Part shown: piece by piece, positions 1-11,177 of the stretch | Position numbering within the stretch: the stretch's first letter is position 1 | Layout: every line of letters begins with the position of its first letter | Assembly (NCBI RefSeq): GCF_026745355.1 | Contig: NC_079204.1 | Span: forward strand, 55,310,633-55,374,632 | Length of the DNA: 64,000 nt | DNA from: Beta vulgaris subsp. vulgaris | Taxonomy: Eukaryota; Streptophyta; Magnoliopsida; Caryophyllales; Amaranthaceae | Direction of reading: 5' to 3' | Made by a program: the position numbers and the translations under genes | The notes under the pieces: generated by a model | What the model was told of the DNA's origin: nothing | The model's input: only the letters and a program-made list of their open reading frames with translations | The model's database searches: none

Positions 1-1772
1 GCTTTTTTTAGATCAATCTTCATGATGACTCCAGGTGTCTTACTACTTCTGTTATTGAATCTTTTAACAAGATCTTGGCAGAGCAAAATGTTACTGATAA
101 TACTCCTCCCCTTGATGAAAGCTCCCTGATTAGGAGCAACCAAGTCAGGCAACACCTTCCCTAGTTGTGAACAAATCAGCTTCGTAATAGTCTTGTAGAT
201 TATAGAACAACAAGCAATTGGTCTATAATCTCCCACACTTGCTGGGCATTTCACCTTAGGAATCAGTGTGATGGCAGTGATATTAACTTCTTTCAACATT
301 TCACCACAACTAAAAAAATCTTGAACAGCTTTTACAATGTCATTTCCTACAATTTCCCATGCCTTCTTAAAGAAATGACTAGTATAACCATCAATCCCAG
401 GAGATTTTTCATCAGGAATAGAAAAGAGTGCCTGCTTAATTTCTTCCTCATTAAACTTCAGATGAAGTAATCTTTTTTGCTCCTCAGACACTTTTTTTCC
501 TTGATTGATAATGGTAAGATCAATAGGTCTTGTTTCTTTACTACTCCCCAATAGATCTTGATAAAAAGAAAGGAAGGCCTTAGTCACTGCCTCAGGTTGT
601 GACACCCATATGCCATGCTCATTTTTTATAGTGTTCACTCTATTTTGCACCCTTCTCGTTTTAATGCTTTGATGAAACAACCTAGTATTATCATCTCCTG
701 CCTTAATCCACCTGACTTTTGCTTTCTGACCTAGAAAGGAGAGAAAATTTTTATGAGCCACCCCATATTCTTGCCTGTACTTCATTTCTATCAGGATAAG
801 GTCTCTGTTTGTAGGATCTTCTTGAAGCTGCTGTTGAACTTCAATCAATTTGTGATAGCACTTACTATTCTCAATAGACACATCACCAAATTCTTCAGTG
901 TTCAGGTTCTTCAGATTTTGCTTCATCAGTTTCAATCTTCTGACAACTTTAAACATTTTAGTGCCATCCATTGGCACCTCCCAGCAATTCTTCACTACTT
1001 CAATGAACTTCTTGGAGTTTGTCCACATATTGAAGAACCGAAATGGTTTTCTTTTTTGTTCATAGTGAAATGATTTCAGGATGATGGGGCAGTGATCATA
1101 GTCTCCTTCTGGTAATACAATGGCCTCTGTCATAGGGAATCCATCCATCCAATCCTCATTACCCATCACTCTGTCTAATCTACAATACACTCTATGATCC
1201 CCCTCTTGTTTGTTATTCCAAGTGAAGAATTGCCCACTGCTCTTCACTTCATTCATATGGCATTGTAACATGCACTGCTCCATGTCTATTATCTCCCTTC
1301 CTCTCACAGGCTGCCCAACTCTCTCATCTAACCCCATGATTGCATTAAAATCTCCTAGTATCACCCAAGCTCCTTTCACCTGACTAGCCAATTCCTTCAA
1401 TTTACTCCAAAGCTCCTTCCTATCCTTCTTCTCATTAAAACCATAGACAAATGAGCAATTAAATTTTTTTCCTCCATTAACAACTTCTATCTCAGTATGA
1501 ATACACTGACCACAACAATGCAGAATATTAACATGGAAGGCAGTAGGATGCCATCCTATCACTATTCTACCATTTGGGTGCCAAGCTGAATTACTAGTGA
1601 AGCACCAATCAGGACAAAGATTTAGGTACAAATCCCCCATATTGTGAGATTTGACCTTAGTTTCAAGAAGGCTAAAAAGTCTAATTTTGTGAGTAAGAAT
1701 AAAATTCTTTACCTCCACTTGTTTACTTCTTCTATTTAGCCCTCTCACGTTCCAGGATAGGATATTATCCAT
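1..1772 (-). CDS. LINE ORF2: endonuclease and reverse transcriptase (partial)
   Basis: A continuous frame of 590 codons runs from ATG at 1772-1770 to the window edge with no stop. It starts MDNILSWNVRGLNRRSK, typical of the APE-type endonuclease of plant LINEs, and contains LLETKVK, the VILGDFNAIM block and YDHCP (normally SDH) of that domain. Reverse transcriptase follows: SPGIDGY, ITLIPKVKCP, DYRPIACC, NQGAFIKGRSI and the start of the first catalytic Asp block (KIDLKKA), cut by the window edge. By family it nicks target DNA and copies its own RNA by target-primed reverse transcription. The start overlaps the ORF1 stop by 8 nt (ATGGATAA). The FADD block, RNase H and any C-terminal part are outside the window. 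Confidence 0.85.
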   Translation of the reverse strand, partial: MDNILSWNVRGLNRRSKQVEVKNFILTHKIRLFSLLETKVKSHNMGDLYLNLCPDWCFTSNSAWHPNGRIVIGWHPTAFHVNILHCCGQCIHTEIEVVNGGKKFNCSFVYGFNEKKDRKELWSKLKELASQVKGAWVILGDFNAIMGLDERVGQPVRGREIIDMEQCMLQCHMNEVKSSGQFFTWNNKQEGDHRVYCRLDRVMGNEDWMDGFPMTEAIVLPEGDYDHCPIILKSFHYEQKRKPFRFFNMWTNSKKFIEVVKNCWEVPMDGTKMFKVVRRLKLMKQNLKNLNTEEFGDVSIENSKCYHKLIEVQQQLQEDPTNRDLILIEMKYRQEYGVAHKNFLSFLGQKAKVRWIKAGDDNTRLFHQSIKTRRVQNRVNTIKNEHGIWVSQPEAVTKAFLSFYQDLLGSSKETRPIDLTIINQGKKVSEEQKRLLHLKFNEEEIKQALFSIPDEKSPGIDGYTSHFFKKAWEIVGNDIVKAVQDFFSCGEMLKEVNITAITLIPKVKCPASVGDYRPIACCSIIYKTITKLICSQLGKVLPDLVAPNQGAFIKGRSIISNILLCQDLVKRFNNRSSKTPGVIMKIDLKK

Positions 1773-3054
1773 TGGAGTCAGGAGGTTTCCCCTCCTGGAC
1801 TACTGTCATCCCAATGGTCTCCTCTACAGCCCTATCTTCAAACTCTTGGTCAATGGATTCATCTGCATCCCTATTTTCAAGCTCCTGAGATCCTTCCTCC
1901 ACTTCTTCCTGTAGAACTCCAAATGAATTCTTGACAATCACTGCTACTGGCTCCTGATTGTCCTGAATTCTTCCTTTAACAACCTTCTGAAAACCCTCTT
2001 CCACTTGTACCTGCCTCTTCTTGACTACCCATGTCTTCTTATACTTCACTTGAGTACATTGAGACTGGTTGTGGCCTAACCCATTACAGTTCCCACATGT
2101 GATGGGTTTCCATTCATATTGTACCTCCTGCTTAATCTGATTTCCTTTTTCATTCTCAAACAGGATGTCATCTGGAAATTGTTGATCCATTTCTACCTCT
2201 ATCATGATTCTTGCAAAGTTTAATCGATCTTTGTTCTTTGTGGCTTGATCCACTTTAACAGGAGAGCCAATTCCTGCTACCAATTTAAACAAACACTTCT
2301 CACCCCAATACTTCAAGTCTAATTGAGGCAGTTGGATCCAAATTGGTACCCTCTTGATCTCTTCCTTTTTCAAATCCATGTCCTGATGCCACGCTTTGAC
2401 AACAACCGGCTTCTTGTCAAAGAATTGATATCCTCCCTTGAGAATAGCATCTCGCTGTTCCATTGATTTCATTCTTACAATGAATAAACCCTTTCCTATG
2501 GCAGCAATTTTGTCTATTCCTAATTTCCCCCAAATTCTCCTGATGAAACCTTCCATAACCATAAATGGTGGATTCGCTCCAATGACGTAACAAATAAAGG
2601 CATTCTCCCAATACTCTATCTCTTCTTTAATATCCTCGAAATTGATCTTAATTGCATCAATTTTACTTAAACTTCCATTATAATCGTCACATACAATTCC
2701 AGATTCTACCTCATTCTCCATTGATTGAACTTTCTCAAACTCTTTTAACAAACTACGAGATTGAAGATTACCTTGTTCAATCGTTTCCATTCTGGCTTGA
2801 TTCTTCTTCATGATTGTTAACCATTTCGACAATTGATGCTTCGTCTTACTCTGATTTTGCAATTCCTCCAATGATCGTCCCGGCGAAAGAGGTTGATCAA
2901 AAATGGGGGTTTCCACCATCAATGCCGGAACTCCATGTAACTCTGCAACTGATTTCTCCTTTCTTCCTTCAGTAGATCCAGTAGGACCTTTCTTTTTATT
3001 CTTAATCTGCTTTGAATGAGCTTTTTTCGCTTTTGCTTTCGAGGTTCCTGCCAT
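1765..3054 (-). CDS. LINE ORF1: DUF4283/CCHC nucleic-acid-binding protein
   Basis: Intact frame of 429 aa. The N-terminus is basic (MAGTSKAKAKKAHSK), followed by a charged, probably coiled-coil stretch. A DUF4283-type region contains FMVMEGFIRRIWGKLG, GLFIVRM and KAWHQDMD, with IPIWIQLPQL-like text after it. A zinc knuckle of form CX2CX4HX4C (CGNCNGLGHNQSQC) lies around residues 320-333. This is the usual ORF1 architecture of plant L1 LINEs, whose product binds the element RNA. The tail is acidic. The stop TAA lies inside the ORF2 start region, so the two frames overlap by 8 nt. Plant proteins with the same fold also occur outside elements, but the downstream ORF2 settles the call. Confidence 0.85.
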   Translation of the reverse strand: MAGTSKAKAKKAHSKQIKNKKKGPTGSTEGRKEKSVAELHGVPALMVETPIFDQPLSPGRSLEELQNQSKTKHQLSKWLTIMKKNQARMETIEQGNLQSRSLLKEFEKVQSMENEVESGIVCDDYNGSLSKIDAIKINFEDIKEEIEYWENAFICYVIGANPPFMVMEGFIRRIWGKLGIDKIAAIGKGLFIVRMKSMEQRDAILKGGYQFFDKKPVVVKAWHQDMDLKKEEIKRVPIWIQLPQLDLKYWGEKCLFKLVAGIGSPVKVDQATKNKDRLNFARIMIEVEMDQQFPDDILFENEKGNQIKQEVQYEWKPITCGNCNGLGHNQSQCTQVKYKKTWVVKKRQVQVEEGFQKVVKGRIQDNQEPVAVIVKNSFGVLQEEVEEGSQELENRDADESIDQEFEDRAVEETIGMTVVQEGKPPDSNG

Positions 3055-3104
3055 GGCGACAACGTATTACGTTGAGAGAAAACCGAAGGCGCGAAATTTT
3101 TTTA

Positions 3105-6100
3105 ACAGATCAGTTTGCAACTATTCGAGGTAATATGCTCATGATGCAGAAATTACCTAAGGTAACTGAAGCATATATAATGTTTGCTTAGGAGGAGAAA
3201 CACAAGGAGATCTCATCTGGCACTTCTTCACATTCTGAGTCCATGGCTTTTATAGCAGACAAAAAAAGATATTCTAAACATAGATAATTTGGAAACCATT
3301 CCAAATCCACTCATAATAATTTCAAGAAGTCTTTCAAAGGCTCAGGAGGACCTAAGATTGATAAGCCAGGCTCTAAGAACTATTATACTCATTGTGAAAT
3401 TCCAAGTTATAGCATTGATAGATGCTTCAAAATCCATGGCTATCCAACTAATTTCATGGGCTTCAAAGATAAAAGGGTTGCTGCCTTATCCACCCATGAA
3501 GAAACAACTGCCATGGATATTGATGATCCACCAGGTCCTTCACTCTCTACGGACCAATACAATCAGCTTATCAATATGCTCAAGTCTCAATCAAACACCA
3601 GTGGAGCACAAGCCATGATGGCAGGTAACAGTCTATGCTTCTTATCTTGCTCTGACTCTAAATGGTTACTTGATAGTGGTGCAACATACCACATTTGCTC
3701 TGACTTAAATTATTTATCTGACTATAATCTTATACATGATTCTGAAAATTTCATTACTATTCCTGATGGGAGTAAGATTCCAGTGCAGCATCTTGGTTCA
3801 TTCAAATTAACTAATGACATTACACTTCATAATGTGTTACATGTATCTCAATTCAAGCTCAATCTAATTTCAGTTCACAAGTTATGCAAAGATATGAACT
3901 GTGAATTACACTTTACTTCTGATAAGTGTTTTGTGTCTCAGAACGAGAAGTTGATTCCTCTTGGTAATCTCAAAGCTTGGTTATATAATGTTCAAGATCA
4001 GAAGACCTTCCATCAGGTTGCTGTTACTTCTCATACATGTAATAGAACATGTCTAGCTGCTGTTAATGATGCATAGTTGTGGCATCTTAGGCTAGGCCAT
4101 TTACCTTTTAACAAATTTCTTCTCCTTCCTATTTCTTGTGATCCTAAGTCTTGTCATGACACTATTTGTCAAGTTTGTTCCAAGGCCAAACAAACTCGAG
4201 TGTCTTTATTTTCCTCGAAGTTCTATAAAAACCACAAAACCTTTTGAATTGCTACATCTTGATGTATGGGGTCCTCATTCTGTTAAGACACCTTCTGGAT
4301 GTAATTAATTCCTCACCATAGTGGATGATTTTAGCAGATTTACATGGATACATTTCTTGAAATATAAATCTGATTGTGTTTCTGTTATGAAGATTTTTTT
4401 GCAAATGGTCCAGACTCAGTTCAATACGAAAGTGCAATGTATTAGATCAGATAATGCTGGTAAATTGTGTGAAGGTGACATGAAACTACTTTATGAACAA
4501 CTTGGTATTCTCATTCAAACCAGTTGTAGTGATACACCCCAGCAAAATGGAGTTGTAGAATGTAAGCACAAACATCTTCTTGAGACAGCCAGGGCTTTAT
4601 ACATACAGTCCAGAGTGCCTGACATATTTTGGGGTTATTGTGTCATGTGTGCTGCTTATCTAATTAATAGAATGCCTCTGAAGCCCATCTCTCATGCTAC
4701 TCCATACTTCAGATTATATGGCAAAACTGCTGCTCTTTCCCATCCTAGAACATTTGGTTGTTTATGTTATGTTTCTACTCCTAAAACCAAGAGATCTAAG
4801 CTTCATGAAAGAGCTAAGCCTTATGTTTTTCTTGGCTACTCTGATAGGCAGAAGGGATACAAGGTTCTTGACATTGACATCAACAAGGTTAGTGTAACAA
4901 GAGATGTTTACTTTCATGAGAGACATTTTCCATATCATCTTTTTCACAAACACATCACACCAACATCCAATTACACCAATGCCATTTATCTTCCTGCTAG
5001 TTCTGCTCTCCTTTTTCATGGTTCACCTGATCTTTCTTCTCCTCCTGCTATCTTTCCTTCTCATGACTCCCCTTCATCTCTTTCTTCTTCTCCTAACTCC
5101 TCTCCCACTCCTACTACTCTTTCTCATGATTCCCCTGATTCTTTATCTGTTGCTATACCTATTGTTGTATCATTCTCTTCTCCCACACCTGAGCCTCACT
5201 CCCCATCTATTCCCTCCAGAAAATCCACCAGACATCATCAACCACCTCCTTATCTCCAAGATTATCATTGTCTTTCGACTTCTTCTTCTCTACGTTCTTC
5301 TCATTGGTGCAACTTTGTTTCCTACAATAATTTTCCTATTGAACATCAGGCTTTCATTTCTCAAGCTTGTACTTCAATTGAACGTTCTACTTACTCTGAA
5401 GCTTCTAATGATCCTCTCGATGCTATGTCTGCTGAATTGTTAGCTTTACAAAACAACCACACTTGGGATCTAGTCTCCCTACCTAAGGGTAAGAAACACA
5501 TTGGTTCTAAGTGGGTTTACAAAGTTAAGCTTAAGGCTAATGGTGAATTAGAGAGGTGTAAGGCTCGTTTGGTTGCTAAAGGTTTTAATCAAAAATATGG
5601 GATTGATTATGAAGAAACTTTTAGCCCAGTAGTGAAGATGAGCACAGTTAGAACTATTATAGTTGTGGCAGCTTGCAAGAAATGACAGTTATTTCAACTT
5701 GATGTAAATAATGCCTTCTTGCATGGAAAATTTAAAGGAGGAAGTTTACATGAAAGTACCTGAAGGAATGCCTAATCCTCACCACCTGGTTTGCAAACTC
5801 ACTAAGTCTCTCTATGGTCTTAAACAGGCTTCTAGACAAAGGCATGAAAAGTTAGCTCATTCTCTACATGCTCAGGGGTTTATGATATCTCATTATGATC
5901 ATAGCTTGTTTATCAAGAAGAATCATGAAGATATCTGCATTGCTGCAGTTTATGTGGACGAAATAATTGTCACTGGTACTAATCTTGCTGAAATAGAGGC
6001 TCTCAAAGCTCAGTTGCATCATGAATTCAACATTAAAGACCTTGGTAAGTTACATTATTTCCTTGGTCTGGAAGTAGGATAAACTGATTCTGGTATCTTG

Positions 6101-6970
6101 TTAAGTCAAGGCAAATTTACAAAGGAGCTTCTCTCTTGCTGCAAGTTTGATATCACTAAGAAGGTGTCTACTCCTCTTCCTCTGAATCTCAAGTTACAAG
6201 CAGACAATGGTGACTTCCTAGATGATCCTTCTACTTACAGATCCTTAGTAGGGAAACTCAATTTCCTTACAACAACTAGACCTGATTTGGCTTATGCAGT
6301 TCAGAATCTTAGCCAATTCATGCAATCTCCAAGAACATCTCATCAGGCTGCCTTACATCATACACTCAGATATGTCTCTTGTACAGCTAGTCAAGGCATT
6401 ATGTTAAAGGCTAGTGATCAGGTGTGTCTCCAAGCTTTCTCTGACTCTAACTGGGCTGCTTGCCCAGATTCTAGGTACTCTATTACTGGCTACATTCTTC
6501 TACTTGGTGGTTCTCCAATTACATGGAAATCTAAGAAGCAAAGCACTGTATCTAAGTCTTCTTCTGAGGCTGAATATAGAGCCATGGCAGCTGCTGCCTC
6601 AGAAGTCACCTGGGTTGTAAGGCTGTTGAAAGACTTAGGCATTACTAATCTGAGGCCTGTCACTCTTCATTGTGACAATCAATCAGCCCTCCACATTGCT
6701 AGGAATCATGTATTCCATGAGAGGACTAAACATATCGAGATTGATTGTCACTTCACCAGAGAAAAGGTGCTTGAAGGTTTAATTCATCTCACTTACCTTC
6801 CTACTCAGCAACAATTAGCTGATATTTTTACCAAAATTCTTCCTTCTAAGCAGCTTAATATTCTCCTTCACAAGTTGGAATTAAATGTCTACTACTATCC
6901 CTTCCAACTTGAGGGGGGGTATTGGAGCTTAATAAAATACAATGTAATGATAATGTGGATAACTATATAA
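3105..6970 (+). pseudogene. Copia gag-pol polyprotein, broken
   Basis: Recognisable pieces in order: gag end (about 3105-3650); protease with DSGA (about 3670); integrase with zinc-binding LWHLRLGH, LDVWGP, SDNA and QQNGVVE; reverse transcriptase with [21 protein letters not shown] and a YVDE block where YVDD is expected; and RNase H with DSNWAACP and SSEAEYRAMA. Breaks seen: stop at 4074-4076, frameshift near 4215-4225, stop at 4306-4308, stop at 5683-5685, frameshift near 5740-5750, stop at 6080-6082. The altered catalytic YVDD also argues that it is dead. The last frame runs into the LTR. Confidence 0.85.
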
Positions 6971-7165
6971 GCCATATCATCTTTTAGTTTGTTATAGGTA
7001 GTTATTCCTTCTAACTAATTCTCTAACAAACTTGTGTATATATAGCTCTTAGTCTTTCTTTGTACAGTAAGATTTTTCAATACAATTGATCATTTCTCTT
7101 TCTTCTCTCAATCATTTCTCTTCTAGTTTCTCTGGGTTAATGAAGTTGTACTTCATAAACTATCA
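6920..7165 (+). repeat. 3' LTR of the degenerate Copia element
   Basis: The LTR starts directly after the polypurine tract, as TATTGG where TGTTGG is usual, so the first dinucleotide is probably mutated. It contains TATATATAGCTC, a possible promoter, and ends about 7165 in CA. The right limit is supported by homology: from 7166 the sequence matches the reverse complement of about 22,385 in the right arm. The partner LTR is outside the window, so length (about 246 bp) is an estimate. Confidence 0.6.
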
Positions 7166-9278
7166 CCTATAGTATTTTTTCAGCAGGTTAATTCATGTTG
7201 CCACCAGTCTTTTCGATGGTAATAATAAACCAAATTCCTACTTTTATGTACTTATTTTTCGTAATTGTCTTCAATGATAGTCATCTTTTCTCTCTCTATT
7301 GAAGAGGTTTTTTTTTCTCAATTATTAGGTTATTCGTCTTCACTAATGGACTTCAAGTTTTCATTTATCAGTTTTTCTTTGTGGGAGTTTGAAGTTTTAT
7401 TTTACAGTTTATTGCAAAAATGCAGTTTATTATTGATGGTTTGATGTACAAATTTGCTATTAGTGTTGATTGGGAATCCATACGCTATCTACATGGTATA
7501 AAAAGATGTATATTCTCAAAACTATTTCAAAATGATTGACGTACATTCTCATAGAAGGCTGCATAATTTAGTTTGCAAAAAGGGGTTTATTTTGCTATAT
7601 TGTCATATCTGGTTCATTATTATCATAGTTATATTGTACAAGAACTTCGTTTGATCAAGTTATGTTGTGTTTTTTTCTTTAATATTGATTATAGATGTCG
7701 TAAGACTTTCAATTAATGAATTTATTTTTCCCCTCAAGAACCTAAAGAATAGTCTGATAGAAACTTGTCAAAATAAGAATATGATTAGGCATTTGAATTT
7801 ACTTTTTAGATCCAGTATTCTCATACTTTTTGAAACATTACTTCTATTTTAACTGTGGATCCACTATATATCGATTTTGATTTCAATTCACAATTATACC
7901 CACAAATTTTTCATTGAAATTGATGAAATAATATAAAAATAATAAGCACCCCATGAACTGCACACCCCAAATTAAAGGACATACATAATTTACATATTAT
8001 ATAATATTTAGGGAATAATATTCTAAAAAATTCACTTTCATCATTAATTATTAAAACTTATGTTATACTTTATCTACCTCCTAAAAGTTTATGCACAAGA
8101 GTTTGTTTTAATCAATATGGAATGGAGGACGAGGTAGTAACATTTCAATTATCAGTCAGTATTTTATACGGCCGGTTTTGATGAACTAAACATATATTTA
8201 CTGATATGTACTTCTTTATGTTGATCTGAATAATGTTTTTTACTCAACTGAATTGTTTTACTGGTTTTTTTTTTATTGTTTTCTCTTTTTTAGTTTACTC
8301 ATTATTATTAAATTGAACTTATTCTCATCAAAATTCTTGAATAGGTAAAAAAATCCTATATTTGATTCATTGTTTGCTTCACGTGATTTATTTTATATTA
8401 ACATTCTATTAAATTAACCCAATATCTTGAAGGAGACATGTGCATAATAAACCATTATAAAATAGGATTAATTTTTTTTACCTAAAATAGTAAACCCATC
8501 CCTTTGAAGTAGAAAATTACTTAGACAACGATTATTCTTTCCATAAATAAGTCATTTTCACTTATATAAAAGTGACACGATTGACTTATACTATGAATCA
8601 TTTGTAAAAGTGATGTTGGTCCCATAATATGTTATTTACAGGCCCCGACCTGTGCCGGTACAAAATGAGACTCAGCACAAGGCCTCACTTCTAAATGGGG
8701 CCCCAAATTCTGAAAAAAAAAAGTTAGTTCTGAAATCATGCTCTGTATTTTTTTTCCTCTCCTTGTTGTACTTCTCTCTTCCTTACTGAAATCACGCTAA
8801 AGTATCAACTGCAACTCTGCAAGTAATGTATCTCCATCTCCTTACTTTTCTCCCTAAACCTTTGAACTTTCTATCTTTCTCCTTACCCCTCTCTCACCTT
8901 TCATCAGTTTTTTTCATTCCTATTTTTCTTACTACTTTAGATTCTTCAAGCAAGTAAAAAATGGTGAATCCAAATATTATTCGCGTAGTGTTCTCTTTAT
9001 TATTGGTATGATCATCATCTGATATTTTTTTGGTGAATTATCTAATCTACTTTACTATTTCTCCGAATTTTAGTTGATTTTTCTCTTTTTCAAAGGTTGA
9101 TTATTTTTTCTTGTTGTGCTCTTATTACTGGATTTATCAGCATTGCTTTTTTTTTGGATCAAATTAAACCAGGTCTCATTGATATTTACGTCACGAGAAA
9201 TATTACTTGAACCAACTTTGTTTGATAAGAGATCACTTAGAACTCAAACCTCATAATTTGCAGAGGAAAGCTAATAAA

Positions 9279-9790
9279 TCTCTATTATATAAGGGAAGGG
9301 GGAGCTATGGTGTCCACCAATAAATTTACTTAATTACCCCTTAGTAAATAAACTACTCTACCAAAAAAAAAAATCAAACTCAAATATAGCATAAAAAAGT
9401 TAACAAAGAAAATTATATCAATCAAATATTTGATCAATTAATACACAATCGAGTAGTAAATCAAAAAGGAAAAAACAATTAATTAACAAAGTGAAATGAT
9501 GATTTAATTAAAAATAAATACTTTGTTGATAAAAATATAAGAAATACTTAATTAATCTGTGTAACATTCTTTTATCGCTCATCAATTTTAATTTTAAAAT
9601 TTTTAAAGAAAAGTATAAATAAAATAAATAATAAAAGATGAGTTTGGTTAAGTGATATAGGCTTAATCAACAAAATTAGCTAGCCCAATAAAACACGTCT
9701 AATGTTCAAATTTTACCTTTGTTATGCCCAAAAAAGTTATAAATTATGTTCTAAAAAAGTGAGGCACACATCGCGTGCATAAATTGCTAG
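9279..9790 (+). mobile_element. Short non-autonomous Helitron
   Basis: It starts TCTCTATTATATAAGGG after an A and ends with a GC-rich hairpin (GCACAC..GCGTGC) about 11 bp before CTAG, followed by T. Helitrons insert between A and T, start TC, end CTRR and carry a 3' hairpin, so all four hallmarks are met. Related ends occur at 21,285, 31,058 and 47,845. There is no Rep/helicase gene. Confidence 0.7.
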
Positions 9791-9825
9791 TTACTTCTAA
9801 AAGGAACATCAATGGTACGTATAGC

Positions 9826-9981
9826 TATTCTTGGTTTTATGATTTGGGTGCTTTGTTGGTTTCAATTTATTCTTGGTTTTATGATTTGGGTGCTTTGTTA
9901 TTATTATTGCTATTGTTATGTCGGGGAAATTTGTTGGAGGATTTATCTATTCTTGGTTTTATGATTTGGGTGTTTTGTTGG
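9826..9981 (+). repeat. Three dispersed copies of a 33-bp unit
   Basis: A unit beginning TATTCTTGGTTTTATGAT and ending GTTTTGTTGG or GCTTTGTT occurs at 9826, 9868 and 9948. The spacings are 42 and 80 bp, so this is a loose rather than perfect tandem array. It lies inside the hAT-like insertion. No function is evident. Confidence 0.6.
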
Positions 9982-10596
9982 TGTAAACTGAATGAAAATA
10001 TAATGGTTCTAACTTCTATGAGACACGATTGTTTAGAAACTCATAAGATATATTTTATTCATCTTATTTTACATTCTGATTTGTTTTGAAAAAATTGTGG
10101 CTTTGAATTTTTTTTGGAACAATTCAGAAATAGTAAGATAAATTTTATAAATCTTGAAAAAAAAAGATAGATTTTATGGGGCCTGTTTTTCAACCTAACA
10201 CATGCCTCAATATTGTTTGAGCATGCGTTATTTATGCAGCTGATGCATATAATAGTAATTGTTTAATCGATGAGAATGTCACAGATATATAATATACGAT
10301 TTCTACTAGTACCACTGAAGTCACGTACAAAGAACAACACGTACAAAGAACAACACGTACGTCAACAACAAAAGTTACAGTTGACTAAAACACCACTATT
10401 ATTCATGCATAATTTGATGAGAACAGAACTCTCACAAATTATGTCCCTCTCTTCCTCGTGCATACATGGTGACCAAGGTAAGAGAGATTATTGAAAGCAT
10501 ATATATAAAAAGAAGTACCAATTTATAATATTGTACGTAGCTTAGATATACTTATATCATTATATGGTAATAATGATAATATGTTCGATGATTTGA

Positions 10597-11080
10597 TTAA
10601 ACAGAAAGAGTCAATAAGGACCGAGCGGAACAGTAACAAGACCATTAACGACGTTGAGGGCTGCCGGAATGATGGGAACGGCTTGGAGTTGGCCGGAAGC
10701 CGTACCAAGAATAGGGCAGCTGGTAATGGGAACGGAAGTATTGACCCTGACGGCTAAGAGACTTCTGGTTAGGCTATTTATGTCGTTAACGTTGGACAAT
10801 AAATTACTAACGTTGATACTGAAGGTGCCATTACGGTGGTAGTGGCAGAAGCAATTAAATTGCCGTTAAGTGTAGCGTCCAACGTAAGATTAGGGATCGG
10901 CGGACAATTCCCGGTCAGGCAGATGCCGGTGACTGTTGGTGAACAGCGAGCTGTTCCGACGATGGCCATCAGATTCACATTTTGGCCTAAGATGGTAAGC
11001 GCATTGGTTTTTGGTGAATAGGTCACTAGGAGTATGACCATACACAAAAATGCTGCGCATGCTTTTGTGATGCCTGCCAT
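10597..11080 (-). pseudogene. Phylloplanin-like secreted protein, left-arm copy, frameshifted
   Basis: This is the inverted partner of the intact gene at 18,860-19,345 and differs from it by very few bases. It begins MAGITKACAAFLCM at 11,080, with the same signal peptide and the same GTARCS block. One G is missing between 10,833 and 10,834 relative to the partner. The frame therefore leaves the family sequence after about 82 residues and stops at 10,778. The promoter looks intact (TATAAATA at 11,170-11,177), so a transcript could still be made. It could be a true pseudogene, a polymorphism or a base error. Confidence 0.75.
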
Positions 11081-11169
11081 TTTTTGAAATTTTTGAGATG
11101 GGTGTATTTGCAATTGTTTGTTAATTAAATGATAACTTTGATTTGTTTTTTCAAGGTTGAAATGGCTGT

Positions 11170-11177
11170 TATTTATA
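11170..11177 (-). promoter_or_regulatory. TATA box of left-arm phylloplanin-like copy
   Basis: TATAAATA on the minus strand, 90 bp upstream of the ATG at 11,080. The same motif at the same distance stands upstream of the right-arm copy, and a matching TATAAATA box precedes the third gene of the family. Confidence 0.6.

Larger units (their letters stand above)
1..3104 (-). mobile_element. LINE (L1-type non-LTR retrotransposon), 3' part beyond window
   Basis: Two minus-strand reading frames of a plant L1-type LINE lie here: ORF1 (1765-3054) and ORF2 (1772 to the window edge). About 50 bp of 5' leader precede ORF1. Around 3100-3105 the sequence turns into plus-strand Copia gag, so this LINE sits inside the gag region of the Copia element at 3105-7165. 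Its 3' end, poly-A and target duplication lie left of base 1 and cannot be checked. The frames are open, so insertion was fairly recent compared with the decayed Copia host. Confidence 0.85.
3105..7165 (+). mobile_element. Degenerate Ty1/Copia retrotransposon, 5' part separated by the LINE
   Basis: Copia gag text begins at about 3105 and runs through protease, integrase, reverse transcriptase and RNase H to a polypurine tract (GAGGGGGGG, 6911-6919) and a 3' LTR. The order PR-INT-RT-RH is diagnostic of Copia. The 5' LTR and first half of gag must lie beyond the LINE, left of the window. Several stops and frameshifts make it non-autonomous. Directly right of its LTR (7166) begins the left arm of the inverted duplication, so it appears to have inserted into that arm. 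Confidence 0.85.
8639..10226. mobile_element. hAT-like insertion private to the left arm
   Basis: The 8-bp direct repeat GTTATTTA flanks the segment (8631-8638 and 10,227-10,234), and the right arm lacks it. An 8-bp duplication fits hAT elements. The left end begins CAGGCCCCGACCTGTGCC, like known plant hAT ends, but the right end has no convincing matching inverted repeat, so class is uncertain. A Helitron (9279-9790) is nested inside. No coding domain is recognised. Confidence 0.45.
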
